Shown here: positions 17,605 through 25,429 of the stretch, piece by piece
How the letters are laid out: the number at the start of each line of letters is the position of its first letter
How positions within the stretch are numbered: the first letter of the stretch is position 1
NCBI GenBank assembly: GCA_029881435.1
Contig: JAOUMR010000017.1
Span: 1 to 45,589 of the forward strand
Direction: 5' to 3'
DNA from: Nitrospira sp.
GTDB lineage: Bacteria > Nitrospirota > Nitrospiria > Nitrospirales > Nitrospiraceae
Length of the DNA: 45,589 bases
The notes under the pieces: model-generated
What the model was told of the DNA's origin: nothing
What the model saw: only the letters and a program-made list of their open reading frames with translations
Databases searched by the model: none
Program-made: the position numbers and the translations under genes

Positions 17605-18387
17605 CTAAATCGCCAATCTTCGCAGATAGATGCTCTGGTATATGAAAAACCGGATTAGGTTCAAAACCCGACTCATCGGATGTCGGGAAGAACAATGCAT
17701 GGTGAAAATTTTTCGCAGTGTTTTGATATGTTCCTTAGGGGGAGCCTTGGATAGTCCGACCGGATTATTCCTGTATGCAGTTCCGACTACCCCTGAGTAG
17801 TGCCAAGTACATCGCTGACTCAGCCGGATTTTAAGCTCCCAGTCCTCGTAGAGCCGCAAAGAGGGATCGAATCCCCCTGCTGCAAGATAGTCTGCCCTTG
17901 CAACAAGGTAATCCCTCGGTATAAAACCGCTCAGGTGCCTGATATAGAAGGAGAGGTCACCTTCTCGTATTCGCTTGCGCGATGACATCAGAGATAGTGG
18001 TTCTCCGATCGCGTCCACACACATTACATCCGAGAACGCAATCCGCCTTTCCCCTGAACTGGCAGCGAGCACTCTTGCCTCCGCGGCAAGCTTCTGCGGA
18101 GCACGGTAAAAATCATCAGCGTCTAGTGTAGTGATGTATTCGCTCATGCTTTGCTGGATTGCCTTGTGACGGCTGGCAGCAACGCCAAGCGATCCCTCAT
18201 TGAATATCGGTATGATCCGCCTGCTTTGTGCATATTCTTGAATAATTTCACAAGAGTGGTCGGTGGATGCGTCATCTATCACTACAACCTCCGAAGGTTG
18301 CAGCGTTTGAGAGAGGACACTATCCAGGCACTGGCGCAAAAAACGCGCATTGTTATGATTTGCAATAATTACGGCAATTGAAAGCAT
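17605..18387 (-). CDS. GT2 family glycosyltransferase
   Basis: The 260-residue product has AVIIANHNNARFL, IDDASTDHS and the metal site TLDADDFY, a compact single-domain GT2 enzyme. It likely adds a sugar to the O-unit. It ends three bases before the kinase-methyltransferase gene, suggesting coupling. The 108-base gap before its start (18388-18495) is AT-rich, but I found no -35/-10 pair with good spacing. Donor unknown. Confidence 0.87.
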   Translation of the reverse strand: MLSIAVIIANHNNARFLRQCLDSVLSQTLQPSEVVVIDDASTDHSCEIIQEYAQSRRIIPIFNEGSLGVAASRHKAIQQSMSEYITTLDADDFYRAPQKLAAEARVLAASSGERRIAFSDVMCVDAIGEPLSLMSSRKRIREGDLSFYIRHLSGFIPRDYLVARADYLAAGGFDPSLRLYEDWELKIRLSQRCTWHYSGVVGTAYRNNPVGLSKAPPKEHIKTLRKIFTMHCSSRHPMSRVLNLIRFFIYQSIYLRRLAI

Positions 18388-18495
18388 TGTCGGGCTTGGC
18401 GAATCATAAATCTGGACCGCATTTATATTTTATCCCTCACCCGGTTGTACTTACGCATGCACGCTCACGTAATCAAACAGCCGGCGCAAGCACCG

Positions 18496-19299
18496 CTAAC
18501 GGCCATCCCCCTCGCGCAAGATCGCAACAATGTTCTGAAAGGCAAACAATTCACACCGAACTGGACTGTAGCGGTCAATTCTTTGTAGCCCCCCTGAGAG
18601 CATACGGTAAAACTGATATTGCGGAAGCACCTCCATGAAATCTTTAAAAAATACTCTCGATACGACGTTCATTTCATTGAACTCGAACTGAATGGCTCTG
18701 AAGATCCCTGCTCGGATAGCCTTGACACCACCCTTCAAAACATTGAGCTCATATCCTTCCGTGTCAATTTTTAACAGGTCGACTCGTGCGAGTCGCTGCT
18801 CCTCGATGAACTCGTCTAATGTAATGACATTGACTTCATACTCCGATGACGGAGCCTTGTGAATATCTTCTATGACTTCTCGAAAAATTGAAGCATGCGC
18901 AGTCCCGGATTCGGAACGGTGGTCGTAAAGTATCTGACGACCTGGCCTATCCCCGACTGCGTAATTAAAAGGACGGATGTTCTTATGAGCCTCTATATTG
19001 GAGACTAACCGGTCAAACGTCAGTGGATGCGGCTCAAAAGCGTAAACCGTTACTGAAGGGTTGATCGCAACGATATCTCTTGAATAGCCACCGTCATTTG
19101 CTCCAACATCAAGAACAACTGGGTTGTCCTTATCTTTAAGACACTGACGGAGAAACATTAACTCTCCGCTAATTTTTCGATTTTGATGGTTTAGAATGCC
19201 TAGCCCGCGCAATCCGAGGTCGAAAAGCAGGATATTCAATTTTCGAAACCGAGGGCGGGCAAAAAGAGAACCATACACCCTAAGTAGAATACTGTACAC
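18496..19299 (-). CDS. FkbM family methyltransferase
   Basis: The 267-residue product contains VLDVGANDGGYS (motif I), YAFEPHP and LLKIDTEGYELNVLKG, which together define the FkbM family of SAM-dependent O-methyltransferases. Members methylate hydroxyl groups of sugars or polyketides. It starts at a GTG inside the end of the flippase gene (20-base overlap), so it is translationally linked. It probably methylates a sugar of the surface glycan. It is the second of three methyltransferase domains in this locus. Confidence 0.9.
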   Translation of the reverse strand: MYSILLRVYGSLFARPRFRKLNILLFDLGLRGLGILNHQNRKISGELMFLRQCLKDKDNPVVLDVGANDGGYSRDIVAINPSVTVYAFEPHPLTFDRLVSNIEAHKNIRPFNYAVGDRPGRQILYDHRSESGTAHASIFREVIEDIHKAPSSEYEVNVITLDEFIEEQRLARVDLLKIDTEGYELNVLKGGVKAIRAGIFRAIQFEFNEMNVVSRVFFKDFMEVLPQYQFYRMLSGGLQRIDRYSPVRCELFAFQNIVAILREGDGR

Positions 19300-20644
19300 G
19301 GAATACCCTCGTTAGCAAGCAAGCTCTCAGCTTCATCCAGAACATTAACCGCGTCTCCTTTTGGACTACATCAATGAACAGAGCAGCCACTGCTTGGGAA
19401 ACTAGTGTCGCCACCGCTGCACCAACCCCGCCATGCTGTGGGATCCATAAGACATTCAGAGCGATGTTGATCCCCATCCCCCAAAACACTCGATAGAATG
19501 CAAGCAACTGGCGATTCTCTGCGAGAAACCATTTCCCACTTGCAACTCCAAGAAACACGAACAACGCGGTCCATATATGAATGGAAAGAATTGTTCCCGC
19601 CTCAAGATATTCCTGCCCAAAAAGCACTACCACTATCTGATCAGCGAGAAACGTCACCGGGATCGCAACCACGAGTGCAATCATGACAAGGATGTCGTAG
19701 AGCTTTTGGAATTTCTCGAGGTAAAGGGCTTCGCTCGTCTTCTTCGCGTCGAGTAGCGCTGGAAACACTGAACCCGCAATTGCCATAGGAATGAAATACC
19801 ATGCTTCACTGATACGAACAGCAGCTGCGTAGATACCAACGACCTTGTCATTGAGCATTTGCCCCAACATAATCTGATCGATACGCATATAAACCATGAC
19901 CGCAAGCCCGGAAAGGATGAGTGGCCAACTATGCTTCAACAGGGTTTTGGCTCGAGTGATGCTGAATCGCCATACCCGTATCCTCCCTCCGTCCCATTCG
20001 TACATAGCGAAAAGTAAAATCGCTGTGATCAAACCTTCGACAAACGTGATCCACGCAAACGCAAGAAGGGAAGCACCGACCAGTATTAATCCAATCTTTA
20101 TCACCCCAATCGCCATAAACACGGAATTCTCTGCCCATACCGTGTACTTGGACTGCACCTGCGATTCGAACCAGTATTTTATGCTTTCACTGCCTTTCAA
20201 GAGCAATGTGAGACCAATTATGGTGACCACACCAAATACGGATCGATCGTGGGGGCGGAAAACGGAAATGAGAATTAGGAGTGCAGAAAACGCTGTTATT
20301 CCACCTGCGATCTGAAGTGCGAAAGCACTGCCTAGAGTCTCAAAACTGCTTTTTGGGTCACTGACAATATCCCGAACGACAATGCCGGGAAGACCGAGCG
20401 TGGAGAGCGCGCCGAAAATCGAAACAAAGGCGACCGCAAAACTGAACAGCCCGAAGTCCTCCGGACCCAGATATCTGGCTACCCATACACTGACGATTAG
20501 CCCCACGCCCATGCGCAAAAGTTTATCACTGAAGAGCCATGCCGCATTATTAAGAATCTTCAGCAAATTTGGTCGGTGTTCGATCTTCGTGCGAAGCGAT
20601 ACGGGCAAATGACGCAGCCAGAACGGATTTGGCAGAGAATTCAC
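19280..20644 (-). CDS. wzx: Wzx-type oligosaccharide flippase
   Basis: The 454-residue protein has about twelve hydrophobic spans and the Polysacc_synt/MATE-like N-terminal pattern: NAAWLFSDKLLRMGVGL, then SVWVARYLGPEDFGLFSFA. This family moves undecaprenyl-diphosphate-linked O-units across the inner membrane. The frame starts with GTG after a purine-rich stretch. It is the first structural gene after the NusG-like gene, separated by a 194-base stretch. Its presence implies a Wzx route; no Wzm/Wzt ABC exporter is in the window. Confidence 0.9.
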   Translation of the reverse strand: MNSLPNPFWLRHLPVSLRTKIEHRPNLLKILNNAAWLFSDKLLRMGVGLIVSVWVARYLGPEDFGLFSFAVAFVSIFGALSTLGLPGIVVRDIVSDPKSSFETLGSAFALQIAGGITAFSALLILISVFRPHDRSVFGVVTIIGLTLLLKGSESIKYWFESQVQSKYTVWAENSVFMAIGVIKIGLILVGASLLAFAWITFVEGLITAILLFAMYEWDGGRIRVWRFSITRAKTLLKHSWPLILSGLAVMVYMRIDQIMLGQMLNDKVVGIYAAAVRISEAWYFIPMAIAGSVFPALLDAKKTSEALYLEKFQKLYDILVMIALVVAIPVTFLADQIVVVLFGQEYLEAGTILSIHIWTALFVFLGVASGKWFLAENRQLLAFYRVFWGMGINIALNVLWIPQHGGVGAAVATLVSQAVAALFIDVVQKETRLMFWMKLRACLLTRVFRVQYST

Positions 20645-20838
20645 TTCGCTCGCCTTTCCCGCATCAGCTCACCAATTAGGAGGAGAGAACTTGACAGAAA
20701 GATCCGCAATGCCTGTGGCTGCTGCAAATAAGGTTTTTCCAGACTTCGAACCGCAGGTCAAGATCGACATTTCTTACCCAATTCCGATTTCCACTGCTGT
20801 TACTTGTCTCATCCGTCAGATAATTCGGCTTCAGTTCC
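20645..20838. other. Leader between NusG-like gene and wzx
   Basis: This 194-base stretch has no convincing gene, hairpin terminator, -35/-10 pair or ops-like sequence on the minus strand. It would be transcribed as the leader of wzx and is the natural place to look for a recruitment signal of the NusG paralogue encoded just upstream. Confidence 0.4.
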
Positions 20839-21375
20839 TCACACTGCCACCACATCGTTCACGTCGATTTCAACGCCCGCCGCCTGTTGAATCAGCCGAA
20901 CGCCGATCACTAACCGATGCCTTTTCTCTTTCCGGAGGAGAATTCCCTGAACCCCTTGCAAGGGGCCACGCACCACTTCCACGTGCATGCCTTCATGAAG
21001 GTACGGATGAGGATCATACGGCAGAACACTGGTCATGAGGCGGCGCAACACGTCGATCTCTTGTTCCGGAATCGGTTCGGGTCGGCTTGCGCTCCCGACG
21101 ATTCCTACGACACCCGTGACTTTCTGCACCGGCGTCTTTTCCTGCTGAGAAAATCGAACGAAACAATACCCAGAAAACAGCGGCACCTCGATTTCCTTCT
21201 TTCGATCCTTCCATTGGCTTAATCGCTTCACGGTCGGCAGCAATGGTTGAATGCCTTGCTTGTTGAGCTGATCCCTCACCAGTTTTTCATGGCGGGACTT
21301 CGTGCGTAGGGCGTACCAGTGAAGACCGGTCGTGTGGTTAGTCTCATTCTTCTGGTAGACACTGTTTTCGAACAC
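20839..21375 (-). CDS. NusG paralogue, RfaH/UpxY-like antiterminator
   Basis: The 178-residue product has an NGN domain (LHWYALRTKSRHEKLV near residues 18-33, PLFSGYCFVRF) and a C-terminal KOW domain (HEGMHVEVVRGPLQGVQG). This is the layout of specialised NusG paralogues that help RNA polymerase read long polysaccharide operons. The start is a GTG with a good ribosome site (GAGAGGG, 7 bases away). It sits second in the locus, just behind a regulator and before wzx. I found no ops/JUMPstart element like that of E. coli RfaH, so its recruitment signal is unknown. Confidence 0.9.
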   Translation of the reverse strand: MFENSVYQKNETNHTTGLHWYALRTKSRHEKLVRDQLNKQGIQPLLPTVKRLSQWKDRKKEIEVPLFSGYCFVRFSQQEKTPVQKVTGVVGIVGSASRPEPIPEQEIDVLRRLMTSVLPYDPHPYLHEGMHVEVVRGPLQGVQGILLRKEKRHRLVIGVRLIQQAAGVEIDVNDVVAV

Positions 21376-21428
21376 AGCTTCGCCCTCTCACTTACAGGGA
21401 ACAAAAAGCACCGCTGTCTTTCACGCAC

Positions 21429-22016
21429 TTAGACCGACGGACCTAGCACAAGCACTTTCGCATCAGGAACATGCTGGCGCCCCAGCTCTTCTCGGTGCCG
21501 TGTGGTCTGTTCGATATCCGCCAACAGCACCGCATCGAACTCCCACCCGGCTAAGACCTCTGGTCGCCACACCGGATAGGATAAAAACGACTCTTGCTGA
21601 CCGTCGTCAACGAACCCGACTAACGTCAAGTGCATTTCGCGAAGAGAGAGATACGCCAGCTCTGCGAACTCACCGGTTCCATAAATCACCACTCGTTTCA
21701 TCCCGCTTTGTGTTGCCAAAGAAAGCGTTTCCCGAAGCCGCGCCCGCATGTCTCGGTAGTGGGATAGGGAGTACTGCATGTAGAGATACGTGAGCCGAGA
21801 TTTTTCGGCAAGCCCTTGCGGCGTCAGTAAATATCGAACCCGTTGTGAAGGGATTGTGGTGATTTTGATGTATCCTTTACGGGCAAGTCGCTTGAGGTAG
21901 AGATTGGTCAGACCTAGCGCAACTCCGAGTTTTGTCGCGAGAGATCGCTGAGTGACAGCCCCATCTCGCTCAACCTCGGTGAGTAAAAGAAGGTCGCGTT
22001 GGCCTCGAAGATTCAT
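21429..22016 (-). CDS. Winged-helix regulator with Rossmann-like C-terminus
   Basis: From the ATG at 22016 the product is 195 residues. Residues 1-75 form a MarR-like winged helix (TQRSLATKLGVALGLTNLYL, then a wing with RVRYLLTPQG) like the EPS-associated MarR-type regulators. Residues 107-195 look like a dinucleotide- or sugar-nucleotide-binding fold: VVIYGTGEFAELAYLSL (109-125) and GFVDD (134-138), as in the first domain of WbpM/CapD-type or PglD proteins. The frame extends upstream to 22298, but that part lies inside the GT9 gene. AAGAGGGG lies about 14 bases before the chosen ATG. It heads the O-antigen operon and probably regulates it. Confidence 0.82.
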   Translation of the reverse strand: MNLRGQRDLLLLTEVERDGAVTQRSLATKLGVALGLTNLYLKRLARKGYIKITTIPSQRVRYLLTPQGLAEKSRLTYLYMQYSLSHYRDMRARLRETLSLATQSGMKRVVIYGTGEFAELAYLSLREMHLTLVGFVDDGQQESFLSYPVWRPEVLAGWEFDAVLLADIEQTTRHREELGRQHVPDAKVLVLGPSV

Positions 22017-22040
22017 ACAGTTATGAGCATCCCCTCTTAC

Positions 22041-22055
22041 GTTCATAATATGAAC
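22041..22055. promoter_or_regulatory. Palindromic operator candidate
   Basis: GTTCAT-AAT-ATGAAC is a perfect inverted repeat with six-base arms and a three-base centre. It covers the predicted -10 of the regulator's own promoter, 25 bases before the ATG. This is the expected position for an autorepressor site of the winged-helix protein encoded next. Binding itself is inference. Confidence 0.55.
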
Positions 22056-22076
22056 ATACAAAGGAAACGGAGTCAA
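22047..22076 (-). promoter_or_regulatory. Predicted promoter of the O-antigen operon
   Basis: On the minus strand, TTGACT (22071-22076) is followed after 18 bases by CATATT (22047-22052). The -35 is strong and the -10 moderate. Transcription would begin near 22040, giving a leader of about 24 nucleotides with the GAGGGG ribosome site. It lies in the 107-base gap between the GT9 gene and the regulator. Confidence 0.55.
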
Positions 22077-22123
22077 GCTCGAAAACCGATACATCCTGAA
22101 TTTGATTTTGTTAGCTATTCTTC

Positions 22124-23140
22124 TTAAACGTGAAGAATGGTGAGCGAAGAAGCCTTTATGGCCTGATCGATAACTGCTACCACCTTGTCTATGGTAATCC
22201 GATCGAGACAATCCCAGTATGGGCACACCTTCCCAATGCATTTTGCACAGGTCGGAACATCTGGTCGCAGCAAGAATCCCGTCCCCAACGGTTTCCATCT
22301 TACCGGTAAATTATTTCGTCGAGGATCAAATAGGCTCACGGTGGGGACATTGAGCGCTGCCGCCATGTGCGCCGGCCCTGTGGCCCCAGACACCACCACC
22401 TGAGTACTCGCAATGACGGCCATAAGTTCACGGAGTGAAAGTTCACCCATCCGGTTATGAATCCCCGCTGGGAGTGATACAGGAGATAACACATCCTGAT
22501 CGAATTGGCTCTTTTCCATCTGGCTACCAGTCAACACCACACCGTAACCGGTTCGTGCCAATTCGACGGCTAAATCCCGATAGTGCTCTGGCCGCCAACG
22601 GCGCGCAGAAAGGCCCCCTGGATGTATCACGACTCGGCGCCTCGGCAAGTGTGCCCAACTTACCTCTGCGGCACTTCGCTCCTCATCTGTTACAACTAGT
22701 GTGGGACGCGTGACTCCTTGAGGACTCAATCCGAGCCCACTGAGCATCTCTACGTTGTACTCCGATTCATGTTTGGAAAACTCACTGCGGTGTTCATACA
22801 CACGCCGATTAGCCAGTAGACTATACCAGCGATACCCTGTGGCCACGCGAATTGGTACTCGAGCCAGCCAGGCCGCCCACATCAGACGCCGGAATGGTTT
22901 CAGGAAGATCGCCACCTCCACTCCCTGCGAAAAAGCGCGACGTAATTCGCTCAACGGATCGGTGAACCGAATCGTGCGGACGTAGTCCACATCGGGATGG
23001 CGCTCAAGCAGCGGCGCTACCGTCGGGCTGGTGAGGAACCCTATTGTGACATCCGGCAGAACTTTTCGAAGTTGTGTCGCTACGGGGAGCGACAAGAGAA
23101 CATCGCCTATGCCATCCGGGCGAACGAGCAGAACGTTCAT
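22124..23140 (-). CDS. Glycosyltransferase family 9 (heptosyltransferase-like)
   Basis: The product is about 338 residues from the ATG at 23140, which overlaps the preceding stop as ATGA; an ATG two codons earlier (23146) is possible. It has the GT9 N-terminus VLLVRPDGIGDVLLSLPVA and the donor motif VVSGATGPAHMAAALNVP followed by SLFDPRRNN. Cysteines near the C-terminus (CAKC, C, C) match the cluster in other GT9 proteins here. It probably adds a heptose or similar sugar to the core. It is the last gene of the lipid A-core series. Confidence 0.9.
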   Translation of the reverse strand: MNVLLVRPDGIGDVLLSLPVATQLRKVLPDVTIGFLTSPTVAPLLERHPDVDYVRTIRFTDPLSELRRAFSQGVEVAIFLKPFRRLMWAAWLARVPIRVATGYRWYSLLANRRVYEHRSEFSKHESEYNVEMLSGLGLSPQGVTRPTLVVTDEERSAAEVSWAHLPRRRVVIHPGGLSARRWRPEHYRDLAVELARTGYGVVLTGSQMEKSQFDQDVLSPVSLPAGIHNRMGELSLRELMAVIASTQVVVSGATGPAHMAAALNVPTVSLFDPRRNNLPVRWKPLGTGFLLRPDVPTCAKCIGKVCPYWDCLDRITIDKVVAVIDQAIKASSLTILHV

Positions 23141-24234
23141 TGGCATGTTACATGTGCCGCCAACAGTGGCCGCACCACATCCGTCACATGAGCTGGAGTA
23201 ATGCGCGTAAGACATTCCATCTCAGGATCATGCCGGCAGACCCGACTGAAACATGGACTGCAGGAGACCTGCGTGGTTAGGACATGATGTCCAGTCCCAT
23301 ACGGACCAGTCCGAGTCGCGCTGGTCGGCCCAAACATTGCGACCACCGGAACCCCGCATGCTGCGGCAATGTGCATTGGTCCGGAATCATTGGTGATCAT
23401 GACAGTCGCCTTCGATAGGAGTGCCGGCAAGCATCTTAATGGGACTTCCCCGCTCAAATTCATACAGGGACGCGTCATCAAAGATTGTACCCGATCCACG
23501 TCGAGCCGATCATCTGCGCTGCCTATGATCACGACTGGAGCACGATATGACTCGTACAGCTGATCTGCAACAGCGGCAAAAGACGTAAGTGGCCAGCGTT
23601 TTGTCAACCACCGAGCCCCAACATTCATGGCAACCCAAGGCTTATCGATGGAGTAGTCATGGCGTTGAAACAACTCTCGAACAGCCGTCAGATCTTCATC
23701 CAGCAGCCTGAATGCAAACCGTGCTTTTCCAGGGAGAGAGATACCCAATGCCGCCGCAAGCAGAAGATATCGGTCTACCGCATGGATGTTCGAATCGGGA
23801 ACCGACACCCGATGCGTATAGAACCATGGACTCCCTTCCCGTCCGTTGGCAAATCCGATTCGCATCGGCGCCCCGCTCAATCGAGCGAGAATGCCACTGC
23901 GAAACAGCCCTTGTAGGTCTATGGCAAGATCAAAGCGTTCTGCTCGCAGCGCCAGACCTTGCGTGATCCAACTCCTCGCCGTCGGATCAACCGACCACAC
24001 ATGATCGATGCCTTCGACCCGCTCAACAAGCCCGGCCCACTGACGTTTGACCAGCCATGTCAGATGCGATCCCGGCCATTGTGCTTTGATCGCCGACACG
24101 ACCGGAAGCGTGTGAACGATATCTCCAAGAGAACTGGGTTTAATCAGAAGAATACGTTTGTCGCTTGACGCTGAAGAGGAGCCACCCTTGATCAGATTTA
24201 CAGATGACACGGGAGAGCCTTCCACGGTACCCAT
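23137..24234 (-). CDS. Heptosyltransferase (GT9, WaaC-like)
   Basis: The product of about 365 residues has ILLIKPSSLGDIVHTLPVV, typical of heptosyltransferase I, plus a NVGARWLTKRWP segment and the donor site NDSGPMHIAAACGVP with MFGPTSATRTGPYG. It would add the first L-glycero-D-manno-heptose to Kdo on lipid A at the inner membrane. The frame opens at a TTG at 24321 inside the previous gene. I prefer the ATG at 24234, though a GTG near 24207 is also possible. Its stop overlaps the next GT9 start by four bases. Confidence 0.9.
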   Translation of the reverse strand: MGTVEGSPVSSVNLIKGGSSSASSDKRILLIKPSSLGDIVHTLPVVSAIKAQWPGSHLTWLVKRQWAGLVERVEGIDHVWSVDPTARSWITQGLALRAERFDLAIDLQGLFRSGILARLSGAPMRIGFANGREGSPWFYTHRVSVPDSNIHAVDRYLLLAAALGISLPGKARFAFRLLDEDLTAVRELFQRHDYSIDKPWVAMNVGARWLTKRWPLTSFAAVADQLYESYRAPVVIIGSADDRLDVDRVQSLMTRPCMNLSGEVPLRCLPALLSKATVMITNDSGPMHIAAACGVPVVAMFGPTSATRTGPYGTGHHVLTTQVSCSPCFSRVCRHDPEMECLTRITPAHVTDVVRPLLAAHVTCQ

Positions 24235-24299
24235 CCATGAAGGAACAGTCCAACGCCCAACCCACCCCACCTGCACATCCCTCCACTCCCTGAGTCGAC

Positions 24300-25295
24300 T
24301 CAGGTCTGACTCACGGAACAACTTCTCAACTGAGGGGAATAGAGCTGGTCAAGGAGCGCCTTACCACTCGTTGCACCTGCTGTTTCGCGCCGTTCCATCA
24401 ATGACCGGTGGAGGCGTTGCCACGCCCTCAGATAGGGCAGTGGAGTCAGGTGGCGGCGCAAGTCGCTATGCTCACGCACAATCCTCGACACCCACTCATA
24501 GTTTCCGGGGATCGCCGCTTCGTATGGTCCTTCGAGTGAAGGTTGACTGGGCGTGAGGAACATCGTGATGTTGCCTCCGTCACGCGAGATCAAATGCCAG
24601 GCTTCATGCATCCCATGCTTTTTTGCCAACCTACGCAATGACACGACATTAAAATTGTAGAGATGCGCCTCATGAAATGTGCTCTTCGGGGCCTGGCAGG
24701 TTGATTCAACATTAGGAACCTCCACGACGAGCATCCCATCGATTTTCAGCCAGGATCGCAACAACGCCAAAACATGACCTGGGTCTTCGGTGTGCTCAAG
24801 CACGTGCCAAATCGTCACCACATCGAATGATTCACGTGGGAATACCGCATCTTGTACGAATCCAACCTGTATCGTGAGACCATAGTTTCGTATCGAATGA
24901 TCGGCATAGCCTTTATTCGGCTCAACTCCACTGACGGAATGTCCCAACGCTTGAAGTAGGTAGGCGAACTCCCCTCCGCCGGTCCCGACATCAAGCACAG
25001 TCTTGCGACACGACAGCAGTTGCGCAACTTTCTCGAATCGTGACAACGCGACCTTGCCGGCACGCAACACATGTTTCAGCCTCGGACTGTAGGTCTGCTT
25101 ATAAGCAAGGCGATATTCCTCCTCGTAAAACTGCCGGGCTTCATGTGGCCGAGGATCCGACCATACGAGTCCACACGCACGGCAGATGACGGTCTGCAAC
25201 GGCTTCCCGCTTCGACTTCTGTTCGACAGAATCGCAACCTCTTTCCCACCGCAGAGGTTACATGGGATCGAACACGAACTGACCTGTTGGTTCAT
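24300..25295 (-). CDS. SAM methyltransferase with N-terminal zinc-ribbon-like motif
   Basis: The 331-residue product starts with a Cys cluster (CNLCG near 13-17, CRACG near 39-43) resembling a zinc ribbon. A class I methyltransferase fold follows: VLDVGTGGGEFAYLL (motif I), GVEPNKG and FDVVTIWHVLEH. This layout is common in Methyltransf_23-type enzymes of polysaccharide loci, including sugar C-methyltransferase-like proteins. It lies between two heptosyltransferase genes, so a methylated core sugar is possible. The substrate is not known. Confidence 0.85.
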   Translation of the reverse strand: MNQQVSSCSIPCNLCGGKEVAILSNRSRSGKPLQTVICRACGLVWSDPRPHEARQFYEEEYRLAYKQTYSPRLKHVLRAGKVALSRFEKVAQLLSCRKTVLDVGTGGGEFAYLLQALGHSVSGVEPNKGYADHSIRNYGLTIQVGFVQDAVFPRESFDVVTIWHVLEHTEDPGHVLALLRSWLKIDGMLVVEVPNVESTCQAPKSTFHEAHLYNFNVVSLRRLAKKHGMHEAWHLISRDGGNITMFLTPSQPSLEGPYEAAIPGNYEWVSRIVREHSDLRRHLTPLPYLRAWQRLHRSLMERRETAGATSGKALLDQLYSPQLRSCSVSQT

Positions 25296-25429
25296 CGCCC
25301 GTTTCCTCGTACGGGAGACATATCAGCCTCTCGCGTATTCATTGCGGCTCTTCACCGCAACCGTCACTCATGACCCGATCCACAGACGCCTTACTACCGC
25401 AACGGTCCCCTAAATTCTACTCGCATGCA

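Noticed and set aside
18388-18495. AT-rich stretch as an internal promoter before the GT2 gene
   Set aside because: TATAAA- and TAAAAT-like -10 words exist on the minus strand, but nothing resembling a -35 lies at 16-18 bases.
20645-22123. E. coli-type ops/JUMPstart element near the NusG-like gene
   Set aside because: I looked on the minus strand for GGCGGTAG-like words in both leaders and found none.
21429-22298. 289-residue version of the winged-helix regulator
   Set aside because: The first 94 residues lie in the neighbouring GT9 coding sequence and promoter region; the real protein starts at 22016.
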